Shown in pieces: positions 1-10,074 of a stretch of DNA of 64,000 nucleotides. Within the stretch, counting starts at the first letter, position 1, and each line of letters begins with the position of its first letter. The stretch is from Armatimonadetes bacterium 55-13 (GTDB lineage: Bacteria; Armatimonadota; Fimbriimonadia; Fimbriimonadales; Fimbriimonadaceae): NCBI GenBank assembly GCA_001898035.1, contig MKRX01000006.1, positions 576,150 through 640,149 of the forward strand, read 5' to 3'. The notes below the pieces were generated by a model. The model did not search any database. It was not told the DNA's origin and saw nothing but the letters and a program-made list of their open reading frames with translations. Both the position numbers and the translations under genes were made by a program.

Positions 1-280
1 TTGTGTTAATCGCCACCGGAAAGTCGTACTTGACCGGCGAAACCGCTTCGGTCTTGTGGATGCTCCCGTGCCCAATCACCGCGCTCAGCGGATCGGGAGT
101 GCCCAATCGATGGGGACGACCGACGACGTTCTCAAAAAGAAGCGCCGGGCCATCTGCCTTCATCACCCGATCGGCCACCTCCGTGATCTCCAAATAGGGA
201 CTCAGCGGCTCCTGAATGCGCTTGAGTTCACCTTTGGATTGAAGGACGTCGAGGAAGTGCTGAAAATCGCGGTACGCCAT
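1..280 (-). CDS. UbiD family decarboxylase, N-terminal part (runs off left edge)
   Basis: The reverse strand from the ATG at 280 gives an open frame to the window edge (93 codons). It starts MAYRDFQHFLDVLQSKGELK and continues with an LEITEVADRVMK segment, PALLFENV and FPVAIN. This is the N-terminal signature of the UbiD family, prenylated-FMN-dependent decarboxylases such as 3-polyprenyl-4-hydroxybenzoate decarboxylase. The family is about 480-600 residues, so only a fifth is visible and the catalytic E-R-E residues lie outside. In a menaquinone-using bacterium such a gene may serve ubiquinone- or futalosine-type menaquinone synthesis. That role is inference; family membership is clear. The start matches the usual family start. 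No strong ribosome site is seen. Confidence 0.88.
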   Translation of the reverse strand, partial: MAYRDFQHFLDVLQSKGELKRIQEPLSPYLEITEVADRVMKADGPALLFENVVGRPHRLGTPDPLSAVIGHGSIHKTEAVSPVKYDFPVAINT

Positions 281-366
281 AGAGCCGATAGAGTCTACGC
301 GGTTCGAGCCCTTTTCGACCGCATTCCCGCATCCTTCCGCCATTGGATTCAGTACTAACTTCTGGG

Positions 367-1599
367 ATGAGGAAATGTGTCTTTGCTTCATTAGGTATTG
401 CAGTGCTTGCCGTCGGGTGTTCTCGCACAGTGAATCTCAGTGACGACTGGGAAACCGTTAAGAAGGACGCAAGGAGCGCGGGAGTCCCTCTGACGATCTC
501 AGAGTCGCTGAAGGACTTTCCGAAGGTGGCTCAAAAGGACAATGCGGCCGTGGCCTTTAAGAAGGCCATGACCCCCGCGTTGGAACCTCTCGCACCAGGA
601 AAGCTCCTTTTCCAGCAGGGCTATATGCCTGTCGTTGAGCGAGCCCACCAGAACATTTCCTCGTCCCAAGCCAGGTGGTTCATCGCGGGGACTCGCCCCA
701 ACTGGACCGCGCTACGGCAAGACTCGAAGACCCTGCGCCCAATCTTGAAGGCGGTCGCTCGAGCGTTGGATCCGCCAAAGTGGGATTTCCATCGAGACTG
801 GGCTCAGGGGCTGGCGCTTCTGTATCCCGACTTGGCGATGTCGAAGAACCTGGCGAAGTGGTATCGAGCCGAAGCCTTGCTCGCCGCTTATGAACACCGA
901 GACCAAGATGCGCTTCAAGCAGTTCAGGCCCCGTATCGACTCGCCGCTCACTTACGAACCGAACCTAGCCTCATCTGCCGCCTCGTGGCGATCGCCATCG
1001 ACGTGATCAATGACCGAACGGCGCAAGACGTTGCCCGATTACGACCTGGCAAATCGGCGCTCCTGAGTCGCCTTGAAAAACTCGTCAGCGCTTCGAGCCG
1101 TTCTGGTGAATGGCAATCGATTTGGGACTTCGAATATGCCTGCATAATCGAGGCCCTCAACCCAGCGTCTCCGGCAAACTTGACCGAGTTTGCCGGAGAC
1201 GCTCAAAAGGTAACTCCTCCCACGCCTGAACAAATTTCAAAGGGACGCACCGAAACCGTCAAGTTGTTGATCGAAGCGAAGAGGGCAATGAAAGCAAAAC
1301 CGACGGATGTCAAGGCCATGCTTGCCGTCGTTCCTTTTGACTCAAAGATTCAGCAGATGCTCGGCAGAACGATTCCCATTCTTAAAGAGCCAATGGGAGA
1401 CACCGGGCTTGAAAGCATCTATGCCCAGGCCTCTAACGCCGAACTGTCCAGCATCGCCCGTCAGCGCTTAACTCGACTGTTCTTACGGATGGTTGGAAGC
1501 GGGGGCAAGGGAGGTTGGCATCTTCCTGCGGAGGCTTCCCGACCGGAGTTTGCCGACCCCTTCACCGGCAAGCCCATGAAACTCAAGTCCGAGGGATAG
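367..1599 (+). CDS. Secreted lipoprotein LipoA, C-terminus removed by inversion
   Basis: The ATG at 367 gives MRKCVFASLGIAVLAVGC, a lipoprotein signal peptide with lipobox AVGC. An upstream in-frame TTG at 343 is less likely because it buries the signal. The mature part is a paralogue of the lipoprotein at 17447-18796: shared blocks include GVPLTI, FQQGY, PNL/SLIC and PAEASRPE..DPFT. The function is unknown. The paralogue continues about 48 residues past DPFT with a GF.IYSVG.DGKDD tail. Here the frame stops at 1597-1599, right after KLKSEG, and the following bases encode another gene. The missing tail is found at 18835-18978 on the other strand. The protein is therefore probably a truncated product of a rearrangement and may not be functional. 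Confidence 0.8.
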   Translation: MRKCVFASLGIAVLAVGCSRTVNLSDDWETVKKDARSAGVPLTISESLKDFPKVAQKDNAAVAFKKAMTPALEPLAPGKLLFQQGYMPVVERAHQNISSSQARWFIAGTRPNWTALRQDSKTLRPILKAVARALDPPKWDFHRDWAQGLALLYPDLAMSKNLAKWYRAEALLAAYEHRDQDALQAVQAPYRLAAHLRTEPSLICRLVAIAIDVINDRTAQDVARLRPGKSALLSRLEKLVSASSRSGEWQSIWDFEYACIIEALNPASPANLTEFAGDAQKVTPPTPEQISKGRTETVKLLIEAKRAMKAKPTDVKAMLAVVPFDSKIQQMLGRTIPILKEPMGDTGLESIYAQASNAELSSIARQRLTRLFLRMVGSGGKGGWHLPAEASRPEFADPFTGKPMKLKSEG

Positions 1600-2544
1600 G
1601 GGCTTCCCAAGCCGACCGACAGCGGAACAACATTTTTGGTTGAGAGCGGGGAAGGTTCTGAACAGGGACCCGCCTTCCTAACCCTCAACACGAACGCCAC
1701 TCTCAAAGGTGTGGTGATCTACTACCCCAGGCAGGATCCCGCCGAGATCCCGAAACCGTACCCTTACGCTGTGGCGATGCGCGGTAAAAACCCGGCGATC
1801 CTCGATGTCGAACTACTGAACCCATACAACGGCATCGATGCCACCCAAAACGAAAGACACCTAATTCGTAATGTACAGGGTCAGCCCCTTCGACGAGGAA
1901 TCTATGTCGACGCCATCTATGACATTGGCCGAATCGAAAACGTCCACTTCAATCCCTGGTGGAGCATGTCCCCCAAAGTCTTCAAGTGGCAGCAGGAAAA
2001 CGGTGAGGCGTTCATTTTTGCCCGTACCGACTGGCAGTACGTCCTTAACACCTTTGCCTTTGGCTATAACATCGGCTATCGTTTTATCGAATCCAAAACC
2101 GGAGCCTGCAACGGCAATTTCCTCGGCATTGGCGCAGATGACTGTTTCACCGCCGTTCAAGTCGATCAGTGCGCGGCTTTCGGACTCTTAATCACCAACG
2201 GCGAGTTCGTATCGTTCCATGGCCCCGATCCCACCATGGTCCGAGTTTCTTCGTCCAATTCTGGCTCCATCCGGTTCGTCAACTCCGCCTTCTGGGGTCC
2301 CTGTAACCAGATTGCCGAACTCGATGGCAAGGGAACGACCGGATTTAGCGATTGCACCTTCGTGCAATGGGACGGACAAAAGAAAAACCGTCCTGCCATT
2401 CACGCCAAAGCGGGAACGGTCTTTGTCCGGGGTTGTGAATTTCGTGAAGACAAAGACCATATCGTTTTGGAGAAAGGCGTTAAGAAGTCGGTTGTCACAG
2501 ACAACATCGTTCCCGGCGAAATTCGCGTCAAGAAAGGGTCGTAG
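1600..2544 (+). pseudogene. Pectate-lyase-like beta-helix protein, C-terminal half
   Basis: From 1600 the frame reads GLPKPTDSGTTFLVESGEG and continues for about 300 residues of right-handed beta-helix character. There are short repeating strands, many Asn/Gly turns, and phrases such as LKGVVIYYPRQDP, GRIENVHFNPWW and SIRFVNSAFWG. There is no start or signal peptide of its own; the first usable codon is TTG at 1636. The matching N-terminal half (signal peptide, FGAKGDGKTDD motif) lies inverted at 18976-19243. The two together give a normal secreted beta-helix protein of about 400 residues. As placed it is a severed 3' fragment, although the fragment itself has no internal stop, so the break appears recent. 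Confidence 0.8.
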
Positions 2545-2582
2545 GTCGATTGTTGAGCATCGGACACAATGAAAGCAGTCCG

Positions 2583-3209
2583 ATGAAAGCCGCGCCCGAC
2601 AAACTTCTCCTCGCGGTTGATCTTGCGGGAACTTTCGTCTTCGGCTTGGAAGGAGCGGTGGCCGGAGTCCGCGGCAACCTTGACGCCCTTGGTCTCATGG
2701 TCGTTGCTTTCGCCACTGCCCTTGGTGGTGGGCTCGTTCGAGACCTCCTCATCGGCTCCGTTCCCCCCAACGCAATCCGAGATGTTCGCTACGGCCTCTG
2801 TGCGTTTGCCGGGGCCGCCGTTGTCTTTTTCCTCCATCCTTTTGTCCAACAGGTGCCCGAACCCCTGCTCGTCCTCATCGATGCCGCGGGTCTATCCCTG
2901 TTCGCGATTGCTGGCGCTCGGAAGGCCCTGGACTATAACATCCCGCCATTCAGCGCCGTGCTCATGGGAGGGATCACGGGGGTGGGCGGCGGGACCATTC
3001 GTGACTTATTCTTGGCTCAGGTACCCGCCGTTCTTCGCACGGATATCTATGCCGTTGCCGCACTTCTGGGCGCGGCCCTCATGGTAATTGGTGTCCGGCT
3101 GAAACTCTCGCCGGCCGCGATGGCCCTAGTGGGTGGTCTTGCCTGCTTCACCCTTCGTATGGTGAGCTATCATCTCCACTGGAACCTGCCCCGACTCGCC
3201 AACAACTAG
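2583..3209 (+). CDS. TRIC/UPF0126 family membrane channel protein
   Basis: About 208 residues from the ATG at 2583 (a TTG at 2550 is also in frame). It has seven hydrophobic segments arranged as two similar halves, each with a glycine-rich kink and an IRD motif: GGGLVRDLL near residue 50 and GGGTIRDLF near 138. This repeat is the hallmark of the bacterial trimeric intracellular cation channel family (YadS/YicG, UPF0126), proposed potassium-permeable channels in the inner membrane. It follows the beta-helix fragment by a few bases in the same direction and is convergent with the S9 peptidase, only 3 bp away. The physiological substrate in this organism cannot be told. Confidence 0.88.
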   Translation: MKAAPDKLLLAVDLAGTFVFGLEGAVAGVRGNLDALGLMVVAFATALGGGLVRDLLIGSVPPNAIRDVRYGLCAFAGAAVVFFLHPFVQQVPEPLLVLIDAAGLSLFAIAGARKALDYNIPPFSAVLMGGITGVGGGTIRDLFLAQVPAVLRTDIYAVAALLGAALMVIGVRLKLSPAAMALVGGLACFTLRMVSYHLHWNLPRLANN

Positions 3210-3212
3210 CGA

Positions 3213-5363
3213 TCACTTCTTTTTATAGCCTGGACCAATCGTACGATCGAACAAATCGAGAATCCTGCGGTACTCGTCGACCCAGCTCGAAGGTCGAGTA
3301 AAGGCGTGATTCTCGACCGGGTAGGGAGCAACTTCCCAGTTCTTCTTGCCCAGATCGATTAACTTCTGAACGATGCGAACGGAATCTTGGAAATGCACGT
3401 TGGTGTCCACCATTCCGTGGCAAATGAGCAAGGACCCTTTCAGTCCTTCCACAAAATTAATAGGCGAAGATTGTGCATAGGCCTCTTTGTCGTCCTGCGG
3501 ATTGTTCAAGATCGGAGAGGTGTAGCCATGATGGTAGGAAGCCCAGTCTCCCACCGGACGCAATGCCGCTCCTGCCGTAAACACATCTCCTTCCTTAAAC
3601 ATCGCCATCAGCGTCAAGAACCCCCCGTAACTCCCGCCATAGATTCCAATGCGGTCCTTCGAGACTCCCTGGGTGGTTACCAACCACTTTGCACCATCGA
3701 CCTGATCGGTAAGATCTACTCCACCCATGTGCCGATAGATCGCCGTCCTCCAAGCCTTGCCGTAACCCGCAGAACCCCGATAGTCGATATCCAGGACGGC
3801 GTAGCCGTGATCGGCTAAGAGGTGGTGGAACATGTACTCCCGGAAGTAATGGCTCCACCCGTCATACACGTTTTGAAGGTAGCCCGCCCCGTGAGCAAAG
3901 ATGACCGCTGGCCCCCCTCTCTTCCAATTCTCGGGTTTGTAAAACCTCGCCGGAACGGGAGTACCGTCACGTGCCGGGATCATCACAATGGGAGGGTCGA
4001 TCCACGGTCCTGCCAGCCATTCTTCCGTGGGCGTGTTCGTCACCTGAACGTTATTGACATAGAGTTCGGCAGGGCGATTTGCCTTGGAGCGGACCACCGC
4101 GATGTCCTTGCCATTAGGCGCCAAGGCAAATGCTGCGTCCTCGTCTGCCGAGTAGTCCGCCAACTTTTCCTTTCCGGTCCCATCATAGGCGATTGCGTCG
4201 ATATGGCGTTTGAACGGACTGCCTTCGCTTGAAACGAAAACAAACCGATTGCGAGGAGAGTCGAGGAGCACGTCGGAAACTTCAAATTTTCCTGCGGTCA
4301 ACGCCTTGCTTTCTCCTTGAGGAGTTGAGGTCATCAAGTGGGCGTAACCGCTATTCTCGGATTCGAAATAGAAACGTGAAGAATCCGGCAGCCACCCAAG
4401 TGTTCCCGCTCCGGGGCCACCCACCCAGGCGTCGTCGTGTTCGGTCCAAAGCACGGATACTTTGTTGGAAGCCGCCTCGAATCCCAATATCCACGCATCC
4501 TTATGATCTTCTGCGTAAGCCCAGGTGATCGCATACTTTCCATCGGGGGACCAACGAAGTTGGCCCAACCTTCCCGTTCGTTGGGGCGCCAGTTCGGTCA
4601 TCTTTCCCGTTGCTAAGTCGTAAATGAGCGTCTTGCTCGTGTCTTGTGGCGTCCCCACTCGTTCATAGGTGGGAATCAGTTCGGAGTACCCACTTCGGGT
4701 GATGTAGTTGGGAACCGGCGCGCGCGTGGTTCCCTCCGGGGACTGAAAGAGATCGATGGAAGCATGCGATCCCGTCGGCGAAATCGCCAAACGACTGTTG
4801 CGATAGCCCGTCGGTATCGTAATTGCCACTGCCGTGCTGTCTCCAGAGCCAAAAGGGTTAGATCCACTCGACGCGGGCGCCTCGGTCTTGAGATTCGTCA
4901 ATTGTGTGGTCGCGCCATCGGCTAAGTTCACCCTAAAGAGATTGTCTCCCTTGGAGTAGATCACCGCTTCGCCATTTGCCACTAACTTTGGGGATTCTTC
5001 GCGATCCAGTGTGTTGGTGAGTCGAAGAGGATCGCCAGAACCCTTCCTCAAATAAATGTCTCCTCCCGATTCGTAGACCGTTTGGTCACCTAATTGATCG
5101 CCGCGATTCACAGCCCGTCCGGGACGTCCGTTGCCCGAGCCTGCCGCCAGACCTGTACCGTCCCGCTTAACCACATACTCTCGGTAACTTGGCTCTTCCT
5201 TTCCATCCGGCTTGGCCCATTGGAATCTCAATTCGCTTCCGTCTTCCGACCACCGCAAGCCACGCGGCGCCATTCCCACCAACGCCGGTCCTCGCATAAT
5301 CGATTCGATCGTCAGTTCGAATCTCGGTGTGGAAGGCGTAAACAGCAGGGCCAGAGAGAGCAT
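3213..5363 (-). CDS. Secreted S9 (prolyl oligopeptidase/DPP-IV-like) serine peptidase
   Basis: 716 residues with a short N-terminal hydrophobic segment (MLSLALLFTPS), probably a signal peptide. Residues 30-440 form a WD/TolB-like beta-propeller (repeats such as LRWSPDGKYAITW and IAVVRSKANR). This is followed by an alpha/beta hydrolase domain. The nucleophile is Ser about 578 in GGSYGG, the acid is Asp about 652 in GMVDTNV, and the base is His about 685 in ENHAF. Family S9 enzymes cleave short peptides, often after proline; this one probably processes peptides outside the cytoplasm. It is the last gene before the convergent TRIC gene and its 5' side faces the chemotaxis receptor. Confidence 0.92.
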   Translation of the reverse strand: MLSLALLFTPSTPRFELTIESIMRGPALVGMAPRGLRWSEDGSELRFQWAKPDGKEEPSYREYVVKRDGTGLAAGSGNGRPGRAVNRGDQLGDQTVYESGGDIYLRKGSGDPLRLTNTLDREESPKLVANGEAVIYSKGDNLFRVNLADGATTQLTNLKTEAPASSGSNPFGSGDSTAVAITIPTGYRNSRLAISPTGSHASIDLFQSPEGTTRAPVPNYITRSGYSELIPTYERVGTPQDTSKTLIYDLATGKMTELAPQRTGRLGQLRWSPDGKYAITWAYAEDHKDAWILGFEAASNKVSVLWTEHDDAWVGGPGAGTLGWLPDSSRFYFESENSGYAHLMTSTPQGESKALTAGKFEVSDVLLDSPRNRFVFVSSEGSPFKRHIDAIAYDGTGKEKLADYSADEDAAFALAPNGKDIAVVRSKANRPAELYVNNVQVTNTPTEEWLAGPWIDPPIVMIPARDGTPVPARFYKPENWKRGGPAVIFAHGAGYLQNVYDGWSHYFREYMFHHLLADHGYAVLDIDYRGSAGYGKAWRTAIYRHMGGVDLTDQVDGAKWLVTTQGVSKDRIGIYGGSYGGFLTLMAMFKEGDVFTAGAALRPVGDWASYHHGYTSPILNNPQDDKEAYAQSSPINFVEGLKGSLLICHGMVDTNVHFQDSVRIVQKLIDLGKKNWEVAPYPVENHAFTRPSSWVDEYRRILDLFDRTIGPGYKKK

Positions 5364-5468
5364 TCAGTAACGATACACCTTCACGTCCACCAAAGTTAAG
5401 AATTAAGGAGTCTGAAATATTGCGGTCACCACCGCAGGATTGGCCCATAGAGATGCACAAAAACACTC

Positions 5469-5494
5469 CAATGATCATTACTGAAAGATCATTG
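5469..5494. promoter_or_regulatory. 8-bp inverted repeat in divergent intergenic region
   Basis: CAATGATC (5469-5476) and GATCATTG (5487-5494) are perfect inverted arms with a 10-nt spacer. They lie between the divergent S9 peptidase (start 5363) and chemotaxis receptor (start 5622). This could be an operator for either gene or a leader hairpin. No partner regulator is visible. The rest of the 258-bp gap shows nothing else clear. Confidence 0.35.
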
Positions 5495-5621
5495 CTGTTC
5501 GGTGGAGAGGAGTCGCAATAATCACGCGTTAATGGGACATTAAGTCGCTCAAAGATGAATTAATTGGCTTAAGTACCAATGATTGGATTGGGACGCGCTT
5601 TGGCGCGAATGGATATCGTTT

Positions 5622-7571
5622 ATGCGAAAACGCTTCTTGGATTTGCGTCTGGGCGCAAAACTTGCAATTGGATTTGGGTTTTGTTTGGCTCTTAGCGTGG
5701 TCATCGCCATCGCTTCTTACGCGGGTTTTCGTGAACTCAAAAGAGACCTCGATATCCTGACCGATCAGTCGCTGGAAGGCGTTGGAATCATTAGTAACGT
5801 CGATACGGCCATCAACGAGTTCCGAACCACCCAGTTCCGATACGCGATGCATAAGGATGCCGAGGATTTCGCTCGCATGGCGAAGTTGGAACAGGAACAC
5901 GTGGCTGAAGCGCAACGACTTCTCGACAAGTACGAGGAAAACATCACCCAGCCAGAAGATCGAAAGAACTTCGATAAGCTACAGAAGACATGGGATGCCT
6001 ACGTCGAGAGCTGGAACTCGATCAAAGAAAAGGCGCATTCTCTCGACGAGACTCATATCGCCGACTTCCTGGAAGAGCAAACGACCAAGAAGTTTGAGGA
6101 AGAAGTCGTTCCGGATTTGGGCGCGGTCGTGACGTGGAATGAGAACGAGGGGCAACGAGCAAAGAAGCAAGCCGCCAGGACGCTCGCTACCTCTATCGAG
6201 GAAGTGATCACCGCGCTGCTCATCGCCATCGCATCTGGCATCGCCTTCTCCGTTGTCATAACACGCGCCATCGTTCGCCCCGTGCTTTCCATTTCAAAAG
6301 GCTTAGAGAGCCTCACCGACAATTGCGTCACTGATCTTCAGAACGGCATGAACGCGTTCGCAGAAGGTGATCTGACCGTATCAGCCAAGGCCGTCACGCA
6401 ACCAGTGATTTTGGACACGAAAGATGAGTTGGGCACGATCGCAAGGGCGTTTAACCGTACTCGGGGCATGGTCACGGACACCATTTCCTCTTACAACAAC
6501 GCCCGATTTTCTATGTCCTACTTAGTCGGACAAGTTAAGGAAGCTGCTGCGAACGTCGCACAATCCAGTGAGATTCTTGCCGCCTCGAGTGAAGAGAGCA
6601 CTGCCGCCGCCTCCGAGATCGCTAATGGCAGTGAAAAACTGGCCCGAGAAGCAACCTTGGTAGCGGAAGTTGTGGAAGGAATGTCCATGAACGTCATGGA
6701 CCTCAACCAATCGAGCGAAGAGCAACAAATCCTTGTCGTTCGGGCAAATGACTCCCTCGCCAACGCGACGAACGAGATTTCCGTCGTGAGCCAAGCCGCC
6801 GATAATATGGCTCAAATCGCGGGACGCGGCAATGCCTCGGTTGAAGAAACCGTCGATGCGATGAATCGACTTCGCAACCGATTTGAAACCTCTGCCCAAA
6901 AGGTCAAAGAGCTCGATGCTGCGGGGCAGCAGATTGGCGACATCGTCAAGTCCATCGAAGCCATCGCTGAACAAACAAACTTGTTGGCTCTAAATGCCGC
7001 CATCGAAGCTGCCCGAGCCGGAGAGCAAGGAAGAGGCTTTGCCGTCGTGGCCGAAGAGGTCCGAAAGCTCGCCGAACAAGCAGGATCTTCGACCAAAGAG
7101 ATTTCCGCGCTCATCGAAGGCGTTCGCAGGACCGTTGAAGAAACCGTCGTCGCCATCAACGGAACGAATGTCGAAGTGGAAACCGGATCGGCGCGGAGCG
7201 CTGAAGCGGGCGAAGCGCTTGCCCAAATCGTTTCCGCTGCCCAACGCGTTCTGGCTCAGTCCCGCGAAGTGAGTCAACTGACGGAAGAAGTCGGCAAAGA
7301 CGTCGAGGACGTTTCTTCCGCTTCCACTCGCGGTCGAACCATGATTCAGAATTTAACGGCCGGAACGACCTCCGTGACGGGATCGGTCCAAAGCGTCGCG
7401 GCGATCAGCGAACAATCGGCGGCTGGAGCGGAAGAGCTTGCCGCGAGTATGAATGAAATCAGTAGTGCGGCACAGAGCCTCGCCGGCACCAGTTCTGAAT
7501 TGGAAGCCTTGGTCTCAACTTTCCGAACCGAGAAAATTGACCGCGGGCCAGACTTGGCGAAAGCCGCTTAG
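5622..7571 (+). CDS. Methyl-accepting chemotaxis protein
   Basis: 649 residues from the ATG at 5622; an in-frame TTG at 5583 would only add a polar leader. Order: cytoplasmic stub, TM1 ([19 protein letters not shown]), a periplasmic four-helix-bundle ligand domain of about 150 residues, TM2 ([16 protein letters not shown]), a HAMP linker, then a long coiled-coil signalling domain. The hairpin tip [20 protein letters not shown] and [17 protein letters not shown] is the near-invariant CheA/CheW-binding region. It senses an unknown small ligand and signals to CheA, which is not in the window. The 3' end overlaps the convergent MFS gene by 4 bp. Confidence 0.95.
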   Translation: MRKRFLDLRLGAKLAIGFGFCLALSVVIAIASYAGFRELKRDLDILTDQSLEGVGIISNVDTAINEFRTTQFRYAMHKDAEDFARMAKLEQEHVAEAQRLLDKYEENITQPEDRKNFDKLQKTWDAYVESWNSIKEKAHSLDETHIADFLEEQTTKKFEEEVVPDLGAVVTWNENEGQRAKKQAARTLATSIEEVITALLIAIASGIAFSVVITRAIVRPVLSISKGLESLTDNCVTDLQNGMNAFAEGDLTVSAKAVTQPVILDTKDELGTIARAFNRTRGMVTDTISSYNNARFSMSYLVGQVKEAAANVAQSSEILAASSEESTAAASEIANGSEKLAREATLVAEVVEGMSMNVMDLNQSSEEQQILVVRANDSLANATNEISVVSQAADNMAQIAGRGNASVEETVDAMNRLRNRFETSAQKVKELDAAGQQIGDIVKSIEAIAEQTNLLALNAAIEAARAGEQGRGFAVVAEEVRKLAEQAGSSTKEISALIEGVRRTVEETVVAINGTNVEVETGSARSAEAGEALAQIVSAAQRVLAQSREVSQLTEEVGKDVEDVSSASTRGRTMIQNLTAGTTSVTGSVQSVAAISEQSAAGAEELAASMNEISSAAQSLAGTSSELEALVSTFRTEKIDRGPDLAKAA

Positions 7572-8698
7572 CCTTCCGCGTTCTTTGCCAGCCCGGCAAT
7601 GACGAGGGACAAGATGGCGACCACGCCGAGCGCCCACCTCAAGGTGATCCACTCGGCAAGGAAGCCAATAAGGGGCGGGCCCACCAGAAAACCGCTATAG
7701 CCCATCGTCGCCACCGCTGCGATAGCCGTGCCGGGAGCCATTTGGCGCGACCGACCTGCCGCGCCAAATCCGATCGGCGCAACGGTTGACATGCCCAATC
7801 CCACGCACCCAAAGCCGATCAAGGCGAGTATCGGGTGACCCGAGAAGAGCGCGATCGCAAACCCAGTTCCAGAGATAGTCCCGGCTGTTCGAAGCACCCG
7901 ACTCGCTCCCCAACGTGTCATCAGCGCGTCGCCACTGAATCGCGCGACCGTCATCATAAGGGAATAGACCATAAACCCAGAAACCGCGAATTCTGCGCTG
8001 GTTTTCAGACCGTCTCGCAAGTACACCCCGCTCCAATCACCCATGGCTCCTTCACACAGAAAAGCGCACGTGACGATGGCTCCTATCGCCCAGAGCGACT
8101 TTGAAGGCATGGCAAATGTAGGATGGTTGGCATGCCCGGTTGGGTTTTCGTGCCACATTGCCGGATAGAGCAGAGCCATCATCGTGGCCAAGAACAAAGA
8201 AGCCCCGATGAGATGTGTCGTAGGTGCAATCCCCAGCTTGGCGATGAGCCATCCTGCGCTTGATCCCAATAGCCCCCCGAGACTGTACATGCCGTGCAGG
8301 GAAGACATAATCGATCGACCATAACGATGCTCCACGTCCACCCCGTTCGCGTTCATCGCCACGTCCATACCACCATAGGCGAATCCGAAACAAGCCAAGA
8401 TCGCGACGAGTCCCGAGAGTGAACCAGCAAAGGGAATCGCTCCCAAAACCAGACAGAGAAGAACACCCAGAAGAACTGTCGAGGAACGATTGCCAATGCG
8501 CGCGCACATTGCCGCTGCAACCGGGAAGCCGAGCAAAGAACCAACCGCCATGCCCAGCAAGGCAAGACCCAGCTGACCTTCCGTCAATCCATGTTCGTGA
8601 CGAATCTCCGGAATCCGGGACACCCAACTGGCGATTGCCGCGCCGTTCCCCAAAAACGCCAGCGAAATGGCCCATCGACCTCGCTTATGCGACGACAT
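7568..8698 (-). CDS. MFS transporter (YbjJ/fucose-permease-like)
   Basis: The ATG at 8698 (MSSHKRGRW) is preferred over the upstream ATG at 8836, which would add 46 mostly polar residues. About 376 residues form 12 transmembrane helices. The first half carries the Gly-rich motif [10 protein letters not shown] between TM2 and TM3 and the segment [35 protein letters not shown] typical of YbjJ/FucP-like permeases. It is a probable sugar or small-metabolite transporter of the inner membrane; the substrate is unknown. The neighbouring genes on both sides point the other way, so it is likely monocistronic. Confidence 0.87.
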   Translation of the reverse strand: MSSHKRGRWAISLAFLGNGAAIASWVSRIPEIRHEHGLTEGQLGLALLGMAVGSLLGFPVAAAMCARIGNRSSTVLLGVLLCLVLGAIPFAGSLSGLVAILACFGFAYGGMDVAMNANGVDVEHRYGRSIMSSLHGMYSLGGLLGSSAGWLIAKLGIAPTTHLIGASLFLATMMALLYPAMWHENPTGHANHPTFAMPSKSLWAIGAIVTCAFLCEGAMGDWSGVYLRDGLKTSAEFAVSGFMVYSLMMTVARFSGDALMTRWGASRVLRTAGTISGTGFAIALFSGHPILALIGFGCVGLGMSTVAPIGFGAAGRSRQMAPGTAIAAVATMGYSGFLVGPPLIGFLAEWITLRWALGVVAILSLVIAGLAKNAEG

Positions 8699-8856
8699 GG
8701 GTTCAATTCGTGCCCTGGCTTCACCTATTGGCAGCGCGTCGTAATCCGGCGAGAGATCGTCCATTCGCTGCCGAAGTATGAAAGACGTTCGGTCTCGTCC
8801 CCTGGGCCATTCAAAAACCCAGGGCCAAACTGGCAATCATCTAGTAACCTCAATTC

Positions 8857-10038
8857 ATGACTCCCAAGCTGACCGCCGACGATCTCCGAAGAATCGTCGA
8901 GATCCGACACGACCTTCACGCTCACCCTGAACTCGGATATCAGGAAGTTCGCACCAGCGGCAGAGTTTCGGAAGAGTTGAGGCGCTTGGGGATAGAGCAC
9001 AAGACGAGCTTGGCTGGTGGCACTGGCGTATTGGGATATCTTCCCGCCACCACAAATTCAGAGTCTGCGCCTACCGTTGCATTGAGAGCGGACATGGATG
9101 CTCTCCCCATTTTAGAGAACACGGGGCTGGCCTACGCCTCCCAGACCCCAAATGTAATGCATGCCTGTGGTCATGACGGTCACACGTCGATTCTCCTGGG
9201 CGCGGCTAACTTGTTGAAGCATTTGCCCGAACGTCCAAATAACTTGCTGTTCCTTTTCCAGCCTGCCGAGGAAGGCGGCGCGGGCGGGATGCGCATGTGT
9301 GAGGACGGCGTTTTGGATGGCAAGGTCTTGGGCAAGCCTGCCGATCGAATATTTGGCCTTCACGGGCATCCGCAATCCACGGTCGGGCAGATTGCGACCA
9401 AGGTTGGTCCCATGATGGCGTCTGCAGACTCGTTTGCGGCTCGGGTTCAAGGCAAAGGCGGTCACGCCGCCATGCCCCAGTCAACAATCGATCCCATCGT
9501 GATAGCTAGCCAAATCGTCACCGCTTGGCAGACCATCGTTTCCCGAACCGTCAATCCACTTCAAGCTGCGGTGGTAACGGTCGGGCAGTTCCACGCGGGT
9601 GTTGCCCACAATGTCATTCCAGACACCGTTAATCTGGAGGGCACAGTTCGTGCTCTTGACGAAGATGTCCGACTGTCGGCCATCTCCAAGGTAGACCGGA
9701 TGGCCGAGGCCATTGCGGCCGCTCATGGCGCCACCTTTGAAATCGAGTGGATGCAAGGTTATCCCGTTACGTCAAACGACGCCGACGCAGAGGCCCTGTT
9801 GCGAAGGACCTTGGGAAGTTACTCCGGCGAACTCATCGACGAACCCGTTGTCCCCACCATGGGCGCGGAAGACTTCAGCTTCTATGGCGCCAAAACAAAG
9901 GCCTGTTTCTTCTGGCTTGGGCTAAACCCGTCGGAAGATAATGTCTATCCGAACTTGCACGCGCCCGAGTTCGATTTCAACGATGCCGCGATTCCCTTCG
10001 GCGTCGAAGCGATGGTTCGACTCGCCTTGGCATCGTAA
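8857..10038 (+). CDS. M20 family amidohydrolase (N-acyl-amino-acid / hippurate hydrolase type)
   Basis: 393 residues, the standard length for the M20D subfamily. Metal-binding and catalytic motifs are visible: ALRADMDALPI (catalytic Asp), MHACGHDGHTS (Cys/His/His metal site), QPAEEGGAGG (Glu-Glu) and PTMGAEDFSFY near the C-terminus. The dimerisation lid domain lies between about 180 and 290 (GKGGHAAMP). It hydrolyses N-acyl or amide bonds of amino-acid conjugates in the cytoplasm; no signal peptide is seen. The caspase-like gene starts 36 bp downstream and may be co-transcribed. Confidence 0.93.
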   Translation: MTPKLTADDLRRIVEIRHDLHAHPELGYQEVRTSGRVSEELRRLGIEHKTSLAGGTGVLGYLPATTNSESAPTVALRADMDALPILENTGLAYASQTPNVMHACGHDGHTSILLGAANLLKHLPERPNNLLFLFQPAEEGGAGGMRMCEDGVLDGKVLGKPADRIFGLHGHPQSTVGQIATKVGPMMASADSFAARVQGKGGHAAMPQSTIDPIVIASQIVTAWQTIVSRTVNPLQAAVVTVGQFHAGVAHNVIPDTVNLEGTVRALDEDVRLSAISKVDRMAEAIAAAHGATFEIEWMQGYPVTSNDADAEALLRRTLGSYSGELIDEPVVPTMGAEDFSFYGAKTKACFFWLGLNPSEDNVYPNLHAPEFDFNDAAIPFGVEAMVRLALAS

Positions 10039-10074
10039 TTGCCCGGAAGATGACCCGTCCGATGGGATTGAAAG

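Noticed and set aside
5364-5621. tRNA or small RNA in the gap before the chemotaxis receptor
   Set aside because: No cloverleaf arms or CCA end; only the 8-bp inverted repeat stands out.
8800-8824. CCCTGGG/CCCAGGG inverted repeat before the M20 gene
   Set aside because: Short 7-bp stem with an 11-nt loop and no T-tract. It lies upstream of divergent starts, where a terminator is not expected, and may be chance.
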